Assembly (NCBI GenBank): GCA_902760965.1
Contig: CACWIN010000001.1
Span: 62,001-126,000 of the forward strand
Direction: 5' to 3'
Length of the DNA stretch: 64,000 nucleotides
From: an uncultured Bacteroidales bacterium
GTDB lineage: Bacteria > Bacteroidota > Bacteroidia > Bacteroidales > Bacteroidaceae
Below are positions 1 through 9,092 of this stretch, one piece after another. A model generated the notes under the pieces. The model saw nothing but the letters and a program-made list of their open reading frames with translations. It was not told where the DNA came from and did no database searches. Made by a program: the position numbers and the translations under genes. Within the stretch, counting starts at the first letter, position 1. Every line of letters starts with the position of its first letter.

Positions 1-1370
1 TTGCCGCCGGAACAACCATTCTTAAAACCAACAGGATTCCGGCCGTTATTTCGGCAGCTGTCGCATTTATTATTCCCCTTGTATACTACAACTTTTACAC
101 CTCATTCAGGCTTGCCAACGCCTGGACCATAGGACTCCCTGTAGTATCCGATGAAGCGTGGACCGCACAGATCTGCACTCCGTATTACATACTGTTGGCA
201 CTGGCCGTCATTGCGCCCTTGTTATCCGGCCTGTTAAACAAGAATAATGACAATAAGCCGTACGCATTTACAATTCAGGCCGTAACCGCATCAATACTTG
301 TAATTTTGGTATTGGGATTCTGGTTCCGCGATGACAACTTCCACACGGAACTGGCCATGTCGGAGGCTGTTGACAACTATGACTGGCAAAAAACCGTTGA
401 CATATTCAAGCAAGCCACCCAAAGCCATTCCGGTTCCGATGCCAAAGCGTATGAGGCACGTACCCGCAAGTTATCACAGGCCAAAAGCAATGATGAAATC
501 CTGGACATAACAGACCAATTTGAGTCACGTTTCTATGAGCCCACCCGCACTATGGTCCTTTATCGGGACCTTGCCCTTCTCAAACTTAACAAGGCTCTTG
601 ATATGGCTTTTACAATGAAAGACGGTGGCCGCGCCCAAAAATCACGCACCCAGATTCCAATGGTATACCAGGCTGCCAGGCAACTCTATTTTCAATATGG
701 AGTTGAAAACATGTGCTACCGCTGGTGCATGGAAGATATAGTGGAACACGGATGGAGCTATAACACTCTCAGATATATGGCCGAGTATGCCATTGTTACC
801 AAAGAGAACAACATGGCCGGCAAGTACCTGGACAAACTATCAAAAACCCTTTTCTACCGTAAGTGGGCCCAGTCCAGGAAAAGACTGATCCAAGACAATT
901 CTTTAATAAACACAACGGAACCGTACAAGAGCATTGTGCCGTATATGTGTTATGACAACAACATGTCAAACGACATGGCAAAACCCGAGGTCCATCTTAT
1001 CAACCATTTCCTGAGTTCCCAATCCGCCCAGGCCACTCCGGAGTTTGACCGTGCAGCACTGCTGTTTGCAATGCGCACACAGGACATAACAAGTTTCAGG
1101 CAACGGTTGGTATTCTATTTAAGGTCCAACAACCCCGACAAACTGCCGCGTGGAGTGCAGGAGGCTGCCATACTGTACGGTGACCTGCAGAAAGACCCTA
1201 TAGGATTGCCTTATGACAAAACCGTAAAAGACAGTTATGAGTCTTTCAAAAAATACGTAAACAGCCATTCAATACGCAGTATCAAGGAATCTGCGTATCC
1301 GTACTACCTACAATTTGGAAAGACGTTCTATTATTTCTATTACTTTATTAGGAACCTACAGACATACTGA
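1..1370 (+). CDS. DUF6057-like membrane protein, 5' end outside the window
   Basis: The frame is open from base 3 to the stop at 1368-1370, so the start lies upstream of the window; a TTG at 195 lies inside a hydrophobic stretch and is not a convincing start. Three membrane segments are visible (about bases 35-110, 183-240 and 264-327), followed by about 340 mostly soluble, helical residues with a repeat-like feel (tandem short helices). This layout fits the Bacteroidota family of unknown function DUF6057, but that name is recalled, not searched. The next gene starts one base after the stop, so the two are almost certainly co-transcribed. No catalytic motif is recognised and no function is proposed. 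Confidence 0.6.
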   Translation, partial: AAGTTILKTNRIPAVISAAVAFIIPLVYYNFYTSFRLANAWTIGLPVVSDEAWTAQICTPYYILLALAVIAPLLSGLLNKNNDNKPYAFTIQAVTASILVILVLGFWFRDDNFHTELAMSEAVDNYDWQKTVDIFKQATQSHSGSDAKAYEARTRKLSQAKSNDEILDITDQFESRFYEPTRTMVLYRDLALLKLNKALDMAFTMKDGGRAQKSRTQIPMVYQAARQLYFQYGVENMCYRWCMEDIVEHGWSYNTLRYMAEYAIVTKENNMAGKYLDKLSKTLFYRKWAQSRKRLIQDNSLINTTEPYKSIVPYMCYDNNMSNDMAKPEVHLINHFLSSQSAQATPEFDRAALLFAMRTQDITSFRQRLVFYLRSNNPDKLPRGVQEAAILYGDLQKDPIGLPYDKTVKDSYESFKKYVNSHSIRSIKESAYPYYLQFGKTFYYFYYFIRNLQTY

Positions 1371-1371
1371 T

Positions 1372-2859
1372 ATGAGACACATCTTTTATCCTCTTGCAGT
1401 CTTTTTGATGCTTTCAGCCTGCAGTCCGCAGGTTCCCGGCACCACCCAGTCTGTCAAAAATACCCCTTCCATATTTCCAGATTACACCGATGTGACCGTT
1501 CCCTCAAATATTGCGCCCCTTAATTTCAAAATAGAGGAGCAAGGCCAAAAGTATGTAACCCTAATCACATCCGGTTCCCAAAAGGTCACCATAAGCGGCA
1601 ACAAAGTGTGTTTTCCGGCCGGTAAATGGCAGAAACTTAAAGAAAACGGCCCAATAAATATTCAGGTATTTGTTTATAGGGACAACGCATGGTACAGCTA
1701 CCCGCAATTCTCAATAAATATATCGGATCAGATAGACCCCTATATATCTTACCGCATCATCATGCCGTCGGTAGAGAGTTACGAGCGCCTCAGCATAAAC
1801 CAACGTGACCTGACATCGTTCAAAGAAAAGGTAATATATGCCAATCAGATGGTTCAAGACGGAGACAAAGGACAGTGCATAAACTGTCATCACTACAGGA
1901 ATTACTCTACAGACAACATGCAGTTCCATGCCCGTCAGTATCTGGGAGGCACCATCATGTCCATTGACGGCGAGCTCCGTAAAGTAAACCTAAAGACCGA
2001 CTCCACAATATCGGCAGGTGTATATCCGGCATGGCATCCCACACATGATTACATTGCCTACTCCACAAACAAGACTCACCAGTCCATTCATTCATCGGAC
2101 AACAACCGCATAGAAGTAGCCGATGAGGAGAGTGACCTGATACTCTACAACATAAGGAACAATTCCGTAAGCATCATTGAGAATGACAAGAATCAGTTTG
2201 AGTGCTTCCCGGCCTGGTCTCCGGACGGACGTACCCTTTATTACGTTTCGGCCTATTACCAGGCACCGTTTGACAGCAAACGCAAGGATCAGGTATTCCG
2301 CAGTTATTCTGACATAAAATACAGTCTGTACAGCAAGCCTTTTGATCCTGACACACGCACCTGGGGGCAGTCCTCAGTGATTTATGACTGCGCCAGCCAG
2401 GGGTTGAGCGCCACGTTGCCCAGAGTTTCCCCCGACGGCCGATGGCTCATGTTCTCCATGGCTCCATATGGAGTTTTCCATATCTGGCACCGCGAATCAG
2501 ACCTTTGGCTTATGGACCTGAAGAACAATACCGTACGCAATGTAACCGAAATAAACAGCCCGGAAGTGGAGAGCTACCACTCCTGGTCTTCAAACGGAAA
2601 GTGGGTCATATTCAGTACCCGTCGCGAGGATGGTGCATACACGCGTCTCTACATTGCCCATATGAACGGCGACGGAACGTTCTCCAAGCCATTTGCTCTT
2701 CCTCAACGTGACCCGGACTTTAACAGAGAATTCCTGTATTCATACAATATTCCGGAGTTTACCGTTGAGCCGGTAAAGGTTTCGGCAAAAAAACTGGCAT
2801 CATTCATAAAAAGTGTAGATGCATCACCCGTATCATTTGAACAAAAAAAAGGAGAATGA
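1372..2859 (+). CDS. PD40/TolB-type beta-propeller lipoprotein with a CxxCH heme motif
   Basis: The protein has 495 residues from the ATG at 1372, one base after the upstream stop; an in-frame upstream start at 1315 would bury the signal peptide. The N-terminus is a lipoprotein signal ending in LSAC (Cys17). A single CINCH heme-attachment motif lies at residues 169-173. The second half has repeated PAWSPDGR/VSPDGRW/WSSNGKW blades typical of WD40-like PD40 propellers. The likely location is the periplasmic face of a membrane, as a c-type cytochrome or a protein with a covalent heme; relatives are often labelled cytochrome c biosynthesis protein, without proof. The stop overlaps the start of the amidase gene by four bases, so a three-gene operon is likely. 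Confidence 0.7.
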   Translation: MRHIFYPLAVFLMLSACSPQVPGTTQSVKNTPSIFPDYTDVTVPSNIAPLNFKIEEQGQKYVTLITSGSQKVTISGNKVCFPAGKWQKLKENGPINIQVFVYRDNAWYSYPQFSINISDQIDPYISYRIIMPSVESYERLSINQRDLTSFKEKVIYANQMVQDGDKGQCINCHHYRNYSTDNMQFHARQYLGGTIMSIDGELRKVNLKTDSTISAGVYPAWHPTHDYIAYSTNKTHQSIHSSDNNRIEVADEESDLILYNIRNNSVSIIENDKNQFECFPAWSPDGRTLYYVSAYYQAPFDSKRKDQVFRSYSDIKYSLYSKPFDPDTRTWGQSSVIYDCASQGLSATLPRVSPDGRWLMFSMAPYGVFHIWHRESDLWLMDLKNNTVRNVTEINSPEVESYHSWSSNGKWVIFSTRREDGAYTRLYIAHMNGDGTFSKPFALPQRDPDFNREFLYSYNIPEFTVEPVKVSAKKLASFIKSVDASPVSFEQKKGE

Positions 2860-3989
2860 ACAAGATCAAAAATACAATGACAGTAATCATTGCTGTATTT
2901 TGCCTAATGACAACAATGCAGGCAGGAGCTGTCGATAAAGAAGGCAAGTTTGTACTGGTAATTGACCCCGGTCATGGAGGCAAGGACCCCGGTGCCGTTA
3001 ACGGCAAGAACCAGGAAAAGACCATAAACCTTAAGGTTGCCCTTAAGATGGGTAAGCTTATTGAGGATAACTGCAAAGACGTGAAAGTAATCTATACCCG
3101 CAAGACAGACGTGTTCGTTGAGCTGTACAAACGGGCCGACATAGCAAACAAGGCAGGTGCCGACATGTTTATTTCGGTCCATACTAATTCATCCAAGAAC
3201 AAGAGCGCAAACGGAGCCGAGACATATCTGCTGGGAGTAGAGGACAACCGCACAAGCGCCAACCTGAATGCGGCACTCGAGGAGAACAAGGCCATTCTTT
3301 TGGAAAATGACTATCAGGCCCACTATGAGGGTTATGACCCCAACAGCCCTGAAAGCATGATCATTTTTGAATTCATGCAGAACGAGTTCCAGAAAGAGAG
3401 CCTTAAGATGGCACAATTCAATCAGAACCAGATGGTAAAGGGAGCAAAACGCCCGGACAGGGGAGTTCACCAGGCCGGATACCTTGTACTTTGGAAAAGC
3501 GCAATGCCAAGTATCCTGATTGAGCTGGGCTTTATCTCCAACAATGCCGAATGCCAATATCTGGTATCACAAAAGGGCGTTGACGAAATGGGACAGAGTC
3601 TTTACAAGGCATTCAAGGAGTATCTGGAATACCACAACAAACAGACAAATAAGGCTGTTCCCACATCGCAAGCAATAGGCAACAAACAGACCAACACACC
3701 AAAAGAGGCCAGTCAGGAATCACTTCCCGTATACAAGGTCCAGTTCATGAGCCTTAAGACACCTCTTAAAAAGAACGACAGCCGGTTAAAGGCATATGAA
3801 AATGTGGACTATTACACCGAGAACGGTATTTGCAAGTACACTTGTGGTGATACTACCGATTATGACGCCATCCTTAATACGAAGAAAGAGGTCCAGAAAA
3901 AATACAAAGACGCATTCGTGATTGCCGTCTACAACGGGAAAAGAATAAGCGTAAAAGAAGCCAGGCAAATAAACTCAAAAAACAAATAA
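2856..3989 (+). CDS. N-acetylmuramoyl-L-alanine amidase (Amidase_3)
   Basis: A 377-residue exported enzyme that cleaves the amide bond between MurNAc and the stem peptide, used in daughter-cell separation and wall turnover. A signal peptide spans about residues 1-25. The zinc and catalytic residues of the Amidase_3 fold are visible: DPGHGG (His40), Glu54, SVHTN (His109) and the late IELGF glutamate (Glu223). After a polar linker, residues about 285-377 form a second small domain with YKVQF and DAFVIAVYNGKRI, like the SPOR-related tail of Bacteroidota amidases, which probably binds denuded glycan. The ATG overlaps the upstream stop (ATGA), which sets the start and indicates translational coupling. 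No terminator is evident directly after the gene. Confidence 0.9.
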   Translation: MNKIKNTMTVIIAVFCLMTTMQAGAVDKEGKFVLVIDPGHGGKDPGAVNGKNQEKTINLKVALKMGKLIEDNCKDVKVIYTRKTDVFVELYKRADIANKAGADMFISVHTNSSKNKSANGAETYLLGVEDNRTSANLNAALEENKAILLENDYQAHYEGYDPNSPESMIIFEFMQNEFQKESLKMAQFNQNQMVKGAKRPDRGVHQAGYLVLWKSAMPSILIELGFISNNAECQYLVSQKGVDEMGQSLYKAFKEYLEYHNKQTNKAVPTSQAIGNKQTNTPKEASQESLPVYKVQFMSLKTPLKKNDSRLKAYENVDYYTENGICKYTCGDTTDYDAILNTKKEVQKKYKDAFVIAVYNGKRISVKEARQINSKNK

Positions 3990-4365
3990 TATCCTTATAA
4001 ATATACGGGGCAACAAACACTCCAATTTAGATATTGTCTAAATAGCGATAATTCCGGCAACAAAAAAAACGAATTTAACCAATCTTATTCCAAACACGTT
4101 TACAAAAGGGTTGCAACACCTTTTGCGAAGAGCGGCTAAAGAAGTTATCAACAGGTTATATTGCTGATTTTCACGAATTTAAAAAATATCAAGTGGTTGT
4201 TTTCAACCTATTTTTACGTTTTTTACAAGTGCTTAATTCCCAATAGGTTACAAAGACTCCGTTTTTCGCAGAAAAAAACCTGTTTGGACATTTCAAAGAA
4301 GATTATCAACTTTGCAAAGCCGACAGACAGAAAGACTCTGTCAGTTCTTTTTTAGATCCTTTACA
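3990..4365 (+). other. Intergenic region before dnaA with palindromes and DnaA-box-like sites
   Basis: This 376-base AT-rich gap holds no gene. It contains a hairpin at 4103-4125 (CAAAAGG/CCTTTTG arms around the palindrome GTTGCAAC), a second small hairpin at 4195-4208 (GGTTG, TTTT, CAACC) followed by T-rich sequence, two TTATCAAC sites (4145-4152 and 4303-4310) one base from the DnaA box TTATCCAC, and a promoter at 4283-4314. It could be a dnaA autoregulatory region or part of an origin. No cluster of perfect DnaA boxes is present, so origin function is not claimed. Confidence 0.5.
4283..4314 (+). promoter_or_regulatory. dnaA promoter, Bacteroidetes type
   Basis: TTTG at 4283-4286, a 20-base spacer, and CAACTTTG at 4307-4314, one mismatch from the -7 consensus TAnnTTTG. 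The predicted start of transcription is near 4321, giving a leader of about 45 bases before the dnaA ATG. Confidence 0.55.
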
Positions 4366-5766
4366 ATGACGGGAAACGAACTAACAACCAAATGGGAATT
4401 ATGCCTGGATTTCATCCGCGACAACGTATCAAAGTCCGTATTTGATGCGTGGTTCTCCGTCATTAATCCGGTCCAGATTGAAAACGGTGAGTTACTTATT
4501 CAGGTGCCCAGTCCGTTTGTCTATGAATATCTGGAGCAGAATTGTCTGGATGTAATAAAAGCCGCGCTTACCAAGATTTTTGGAAAGGGAACAAAGCTGA
4601 TGTACAGCATCCTTACTGACAAGGAGAACAACATCACCCAAGACATAAGTTCCGCAGGCGCTACTACGGGTAAAATCAAAGAGGCAGAACCTATTGGCAA
4701 CAAGGCCCCCCAAGCTGCAAGTGCACCTCTGGTTCAGGACCTTAACCCAATGCTTGACCCCAACTACATATTTGAAAACTTTGTAGAAGGAACAAGCAAC
4801 AAGCTTGCCCGTACCGCTGGTGAGACAATCGCCCTGAATCCTGCAAGCAGCGCATTCAATCCCCTGTTCATTTACGGTGCATCGGGCGTAGGCAAGACAC
4901 ACCTGGCAAATGCCATAGGAATGAAGGTCAAAGAGCTGCATCCCGAAAAGCGTGTTCTTTATGTTTCGGCTCATCTGTTCATGGTCCAGTATGTTGATTC
5001 AGTCAAGAACAACACCACAAATGACTTTATTCATTTTTACCAGTCAATTGACGTGCTGATCATTGACGACATGCAGGAGATGGCCGGTCAGACCAAGACA
5101 CAGAACACGTTCTTCCATATATTCAATTATCTGCACCTTAACCACAAGCAGCTCATCCTTACCAGTGACCGTCCTCCCAAGGATATGAAAGACCTGGAAG
5201 AAAGGCTTATTACCCGATTCAAATGGGGACTGGTTGCAGAACTTGAAAGACCTGACCTGTCTTTAAGAAAAGAAATCCTTAGGGACAAGACAAAGCGTGA
5301 CGGCCTTAAGTTCCCGGAAAACGTAATAGACTATATAGCCGGAAATGTTACCCAGAACGTTCGTGACCTTGAGGGTATAATAGTATCTCTGATGGCTCAT
5401 TCAACCATCTACGGCAAGGAAATAGACCTTAATCTTGCACGTGAGGTAATAGAAAAGAGCCAGCACCATGAGCAAAAGCCAATCACGATAGAGTCTATTA
5501 TTTCTAAGGTTTGTGACTATTATAACATAGAGGAGCAATCAATACATACTAAATCACGCAAACATGAGATTGTCCAGGTAAGACAAATCAGCATGTATCT
5601 GGCAAAAAAGTATCTGGATTACTCCACCTCAAAGATTGGAGCCTATATAGGAAAACGAGACCATGCAACCGTTCTGCATGCCTGCAATATGGTTCGTGAC
5701 CAGATTCAGGTAGACAAGAACTTCAAGGCCGATATGGAAAATATAGAGAGCGGCCTTCGTTGCTGA
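4366..5766 (+). CDS. dnaA: Chromosomal replication initiator DnaA
   Basis: A 466-residue AAA+ initiator that binds DnaA boxes and melts the origin. The start is the ATG at 4366 ([12 protein letters not shown]), where domain I begins; an upstream in-frame TTG adds a low-complexity stretch with no homology and overlaps the promoter. Domain I occupies about residues 1-90, a variable linker follows to about 140, then the AAA+ core with Walker [10 protein letters not shown] and Walker B IIDDMQEM. The C-terminal DNA-binding helix-turn-helix carries the signature [12 protein letters not shown]. It stands alone, followed by a strong terminator. Length and motifs are normal for the family. Confidence 0.98.
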   Translation: MTGNELTTKWELCLDFIRDNVSKSVFDAWFSVINPVQIENGELLIQVPSPFVYEYLEQNCLDVIKAALTKIFGKGTKLMYSILTDKENNITQDISSAGATTGKIKEAEPIGNKAPQAASAPLVQDLNPMLDPNYIFENFVEGTSNKLARTAGETIALNPASSAFNPLFIYGASGVGKTHLANAIGMKVKELHPEKRVLYVSAHLFMVQYVDSVKNNTTNDFIHFYQSIDVLIIDDMQEMAGQTKTQNTFFHIFNYLHLNHKQLILTSDRPPKDMKDLEERLITRFKWGLVAELERPDLSLRKEILRDKTKRDGLKFPENVIDYIAGNVTQNVRDLEGIIVSLMAHSTIYGKEIDLNLAREVIEKSQHHEQKPITIESIISKVCDYYNIEEQSIHTKSRKHEIVQVRQISMYLAKKYLDYSTSKIGAYIGKRDHATVLHACNMVRDQIQVDKNFKADMENIESGLRC

Positions 5767-5791
5767 ACATTCAAATCACATAGTTGTTTCT

Positions 5792-5819
5792 AAGCGGTGA
5801 ACATTCACCGCTTTTTTTT
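5792..5819 (+). terminator. Rho-independent terminator of dnaA
   Basis: Inverted arms AAGCGGTGAA (5792-5801) and TTCACCGCTT (5804-5813) run directly into a T tract that ends at 5819. It lies 25 bases after the dnaA stop. Confidence 0.9.
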
Positions 5820-6085
5820 ATGTCAGAATCAATCAAAACAACTCATCAGTCATACAGGACAGCAATCCAAAATAATCAGTTTTGGACAACTTTCAACCAC
5901 AAACTAAATCTTAACAAACTGACTACCAACACAAATCTCTCTTAAAACGGAAAACTTTGAAATATTTCAAAAATAAATTTTGGCAAGAACTACAATTTTT
6001 AAAACTCAATAATTATATTTGTGATGCTGTTTCCAATCCGTTGATTGGGACATATTTTTACGCATACATCAAACAAGCATTATAA
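5820..6085 (+). other. nrdJ upstream region with palindromic site, -7 element and 5' hairpin
   Basis: No gene is seen here. A perfect 16-base palindrome at 5956-5971 (TTTGAAATATTTCAAA) contains TTGA-N6-TCAA, the spacing of Crp/Fnr-family half-sites. A -7 element TATATTTG lies at 6014-6021, without a clear -33 partner. Just after the predicted transcription start, 6031-6050 forms a hairpin (CCAATC, loop CGTT, GATTGG, plus two weaker closing pairs). I looked for a cobalamin riboswitch and found no recognisable one. Confidence 0.5.
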
Positions 6086-8671
6086 ATGGACAACAAAAAA
6101 ACAACCTACACTTTCGATGAGGCGTTTAAAGCCTCGGTGGACTATTTTGGAGGTGATGAACTTGCTGCCAAAGTTTGGGTTAACAAGTACGCGGTAAAGG
6201 ACTCCTTTGGAAAAATTTACGAGAAGACCCCCGATGACATGCATTGGCGCATAGCGAATGAGATTGCACGGGTAGAAAAAAAGTACAAGAACCCCATGAC
6301 TGCCAACCAGCTCCATGATCTGCTCAAGGGATTCAAGTATATAGTTCCACAAGGCAGTCCCATGACCGGAATAGGCAACAATTATCAGATTGCATCGCTT
6401 TCCAACTGTTTTGTCATTGGCAATGAGGGCTCGGCCGATTCCTATGGTGCCATCATGAAGATTGACGAAGAGCAGGTCCAGCTCATGAAACGTCGCGGCG
6501 GTGTAGGCCATGACCTTTCCGACATACGTCCCAAGGGGTCTCCTGTAAAAAACTCCGCACTGACATCAACCGGTCTTGTCCCGTTCATGGAGCGTTTCTC
6601 AAACTCCACCCGTGAGGTTGCACAGGATGGCCGCCGTGGTGCCCTGATGCTGAGCGTATCAATCAAACACCCCGATTCGGAATCATTCATTGACGCCAAG
6701 ATGGAGAGCGGCAAGGTTACAGGTGCCAACGTATCGGTCAAGATTGACGATGAATTCATGAAAGCTGCCATTGCAGGCGAAAAATACCTGCAGACCTACC
6801 CTATTGATGCCAAAAAACCTCTGTATTCCAAGGAGATCAACGCCAGCGAGCTCTGGAAAAAGATTGTGCATAACGCATGGAAATCGGCCGAACCGGGAGT
6901 TCTTTTCTGGGACACCATACTTCGCGAGTCAGTTCCCGACTGCTATGCCGACCTCGGATTCCGTACAGTCAGTACAAATCCCTGCGGCGAGATTCCGCTC
7001 TGCCCCTACGACAGCTGCCGACTGCTGGCCATCAACCTGTATTCTTATGTAAAGAATCCGTTCACCCCCAAGGCCAAGTTTGACTTTGACCTGTTCAAGA
7101 ATCATGTAGCCATAGCTCAGCGCATCATGGACGATATCATTGACCTGGAAATTGAAAAGATTGACATGATCCAGGCCAAGATTGCCAGTGACCCCGAGGA
7201 CGACGAAACCAAATACACCGAGAAACGTTTGTGGGAAAAAATCATGCACAAGAGCACAATGGGCCGCCGTACCGGTGTAGGCATAACTGCCGAAGGTGAT
7301 ATGCTGGCTGCAATGGGCCTGCGTTACGGAACTCCCGAGGCTACGGATTTTGCCGAGAAAGTTCAGCGCACCCTTGCTCTTGCCGCCTATCGTTCATCGG
7401 TTGAGATGGCTAAAGAGCGTGGCGCATTTGAAATATTTGACTGGAAACGTGAGCAAAAGAACCCGTTCATTCTGCGTATCAAGGAGGCCGATCCCCAGCT
7501 CTATGAGGATATGAAAAAATACGGCCGCCGCAACATAGCATGTCTTACCATTGCTCCCACCGGTACCGTAAGCCTTATGACTCAGACCACGTCAGGTCTG
7601 GAGCCGGTATTCATGCCTGTTTACAAGCGCCGCCGCAAGGTAAACCGTGAGGACGAGAACGCCAATGTAACATTCGTAGATGAAAACGGCGATGCATTTG
7701 AGGAGTTCATTGTGTTCCACCACAAGTTTGTGGAATGGATGAAAGTGAACGGCATTGATCCCGCCCAAAAGTTCACGTCCGAACAAGTAGACGAACTGGT
7801 TGCCCGTTCTCCCTATTACAAAGCTACCGCACAGGATGTTGACTGGGTTAACAAGGTCAAGATGCAGGGAGCCATGCAAAAATGGGTAGACCACTCAATA
7901 AGCGTCACCATAAATCTGCCTAACGACGTATCCGAGGAACTGGTAAACCAGCTTTATGTTGAGGCATGGAAGAGCGGATGCAAGGGCTGCACAGTATATC
8001 GCGACGGTTCACGTGACGGCGTTCTGATTGATGCCAAAAGTGACAAGAAGGCCGATAAGGACAAGGAAAAGAAAGACAGCAAAGAACCTACCCTGGCACC
8101 ATGCGACTGCGAACCGCGTCAGGTTGTTGAAACCCGTCCGCGTGTACTCGAAGCCGATGTAGTACGTTTCCAGAACAACAAGGAAAAATGGGTAGCATTC
8201 GTAGGAATCCTGGACGGACGTCCCTATGAGATATTTACCGGTCTTCAGGATGACGAGGAAGGCATTGTACTGCCCAAGACTGTCGAGAAGGGTTGGATAA
8301 TAAAGAGTCTGGATGAGAACGGCAACAAGCGCTATGACTTCCAGTTCACCAACAAGCGAGGATACAAGGTTACTATCGAAGGCCTGTCCGAAAAGTTTGA
8401 CAAGGAGTACTGGAACTACGCCAAACTGATATCGGGCGTACTCCGTTACCAGATGCCTATTGACCTTTGCATCAAGCTCATCGGCTCTCTTGACCTGGGT
8501 TCGGAAAACATAAACAACTGGAAGAACGGCGTAGAGCGCGCCCTAAAGAAATACGTACAGGACGGTACAGCTGTAAAGGGCGAAAAGTGCTCCGTCTGCG
8601 GAAGCGAATCCCTTGTCTACCAGGAAGGCTGCCTTATCTGCAAGAACTGCGGTTCATCCCGTTGCGGATAA
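6086..8671 (+). CDS. nrdJ: Adenosylcobalamin-dependent (class II) ribonucleotide reductase
   Basis: An 861-residue enzyme that reduces ribonucleotides to deoxyribonucleotides using an adenosylcobalamin radical, so it works with or without oxygen. Visible features are SNCFVIGN near residue 110 (first active-site cysteine), NPCGEIPL near residue 300 (Asn, Cys and Glu of the active site), the substrate-binding stretch APTGTVSLM near residue 490, and a C-terminal Cys-rich zinc-ribbon tail (CSVCG...CKNCG...CG) that relays electrons. The ATG at 6086 is the first start in the open frame. It is monocistronic, between the dnaA terminator and a shared terminator with folB. Confidence 0.95.
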   Translation: MDNKKTTYTFDEAFKASVDYFGGDELAAKVWVNKYAVKDSFGKIYEKTPDDMHWRIANEIARVEKKYKNPMTANQLHDLLKGFKYIVPQGSPMTGIGNNYQIASLSNCFVIGNEGSADSYGAIMKIDEEQVQLMKRRGGVGHDLSDIRPKGSPVKNSALTSTGLVPFMERFSNSTREVAQDGRRGALMLSVSIKHPDSESFIDAKMESGKVTGANVSVKIDDEFMKAAIAGEKYLQTYPIDAKKPLYSKEINASELWKKIVHNAWKSAEPGVLFWDTILRESVPDCYADLGFRTVSTNPCGEIPLCPYDSCRLLAINLYSYVKNPFTPKAKFDFDLFKNHVAIAQRIMDDIIDLEIEKIDMIQAKIASDPEDDETKYTEKRLWEKIMHKSTMGRRTGVGITAEGDMLAAMGLRYGTPEATDFAEKVQRTLALAAYRSSVEMAKERGAFEIFDWKREQKNPFILRIKEADPQLYEDMKKYGRRNIACLTIAPTGTVSLMTQTTSGLEPVFMPVYKRRRKVNREDENANVTFVDENGDAFEEFIVFHHKFVEWMKVNGIDPAQKFTSEQVDELVARSPYYKATAQDVDWVNKVKMQGAMQKWVDHSISVTINLPNDVSEELVNQLYVEAWKSGCKGCTVYRDGSRDGVLIDAKSDKKADKDKEKKDSKEPTLAPCDCEPRQVVETRPRVLEADVVRFQNNKEKWVAFVGILDGRPYEIFTGLQDDEEGIVLPKTVEKGWIIKSLDENGNKRYDFQFTNKRGYKVTIEGLSEKFDKEYWNYAKLISGVLRYQMPIDLCIKLIGSLDLGSENINNWKNGVERALKKYVQDGTAVKGEKCSVCGSESLVYQEGCLICKNCGSSRCG

Positions 8672-8693
8672 GCAAAAGCTTACGTATTAAAAG

Positions 8694-8722
8694 AAATAAG
8701 GCCCTCATCCGGGGCCTTATTT
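8694..8722. terminator. Bidirectional terminator between nrdJ and folB
   Basis: Arms AAATAAGGCCC (8694-8704) and GGGCCTTATTT (8712-8722) with a 7-base loop; T-rich sequence flanks both sides. It serves convergent nrdJ (plus) and folB (minus), and overlaps the last base of the folB stop codon. Confidence 0.85.
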
Positions 8723-9090
8723 CATTTTTCAACAGTAATTGTAAAACCTGATGATGCACAAGGAATGCCCACCGGCGGATGCTCCTTACTAACAGTAACC
8801 GTAACAGCCCTAACGCCACCAAAAGCATCCAGAACAGACCTGGCAATCCGTCCGGCCACATGCTCCAAAAGAGCCGACCGAATCAACATCTGTTCCCCAA
8901 CAATTGCAGCCACCTGTGCATAATTGACGGTTCCGCACAGTTCGTCAGACTCAACAGCAATAGTTGCATCCGTCTTGATAGTAACATCTACTGTGTACCA
9001 TCCACCAACAACAGCCTCCTGAACCTCCGCCCCATGATAAGCATAGAACCGAAGCCCCTTGAGATTAATATATTGTTCCTTAATATTCAA
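8722..9090 (-). CDS. folB: Dihydroneopterin aldolase
   Basis: A 122-residue enzyme that converts dihydroneopterin to 6-hydroxymethyl-dihydropterin in folate synthesis. Length and pattern fit FolB: N-terminal LKGLRFYAYHGAEVQE, which in the family carries pterin-contact residues, GTVNYAQVAAIV in the middle, a VRAVTVTVSKEHPP strand whose lysine is the usual catalytic residue, and a final beta strand. Its start is two bases after the stop of the upstream transporter gene, so it is probably expressed from the transporter message. The folP partner lies about 29 kb away. Confidence 0.92.
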   Translation of the reverse strand: MNIKEQYINLKGLRFYAYHGAEVQEAVVGGWYTVDVTIKTDATIAVESDELCGTVNYAQVAAIVGEQMLIRSALLEHVAGRIARSVLDAFGGVRAVTVTVSKEHPPVGIPCASSGFTITVEK

Positions 9091-9092
9091 TA

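Noticed and set aside
5820..6085. Possible cobalamin riboswitch before nrdJ
   Set aside because: No recognisable B12-box core, and the leader after the -7 element is only about 60 bases, too short for the class.
6771..7249. Open frames inside nrdJ and opposite strand
   Set aside because: They overlap a complete, conserved enzyme and show no start signals of their own.
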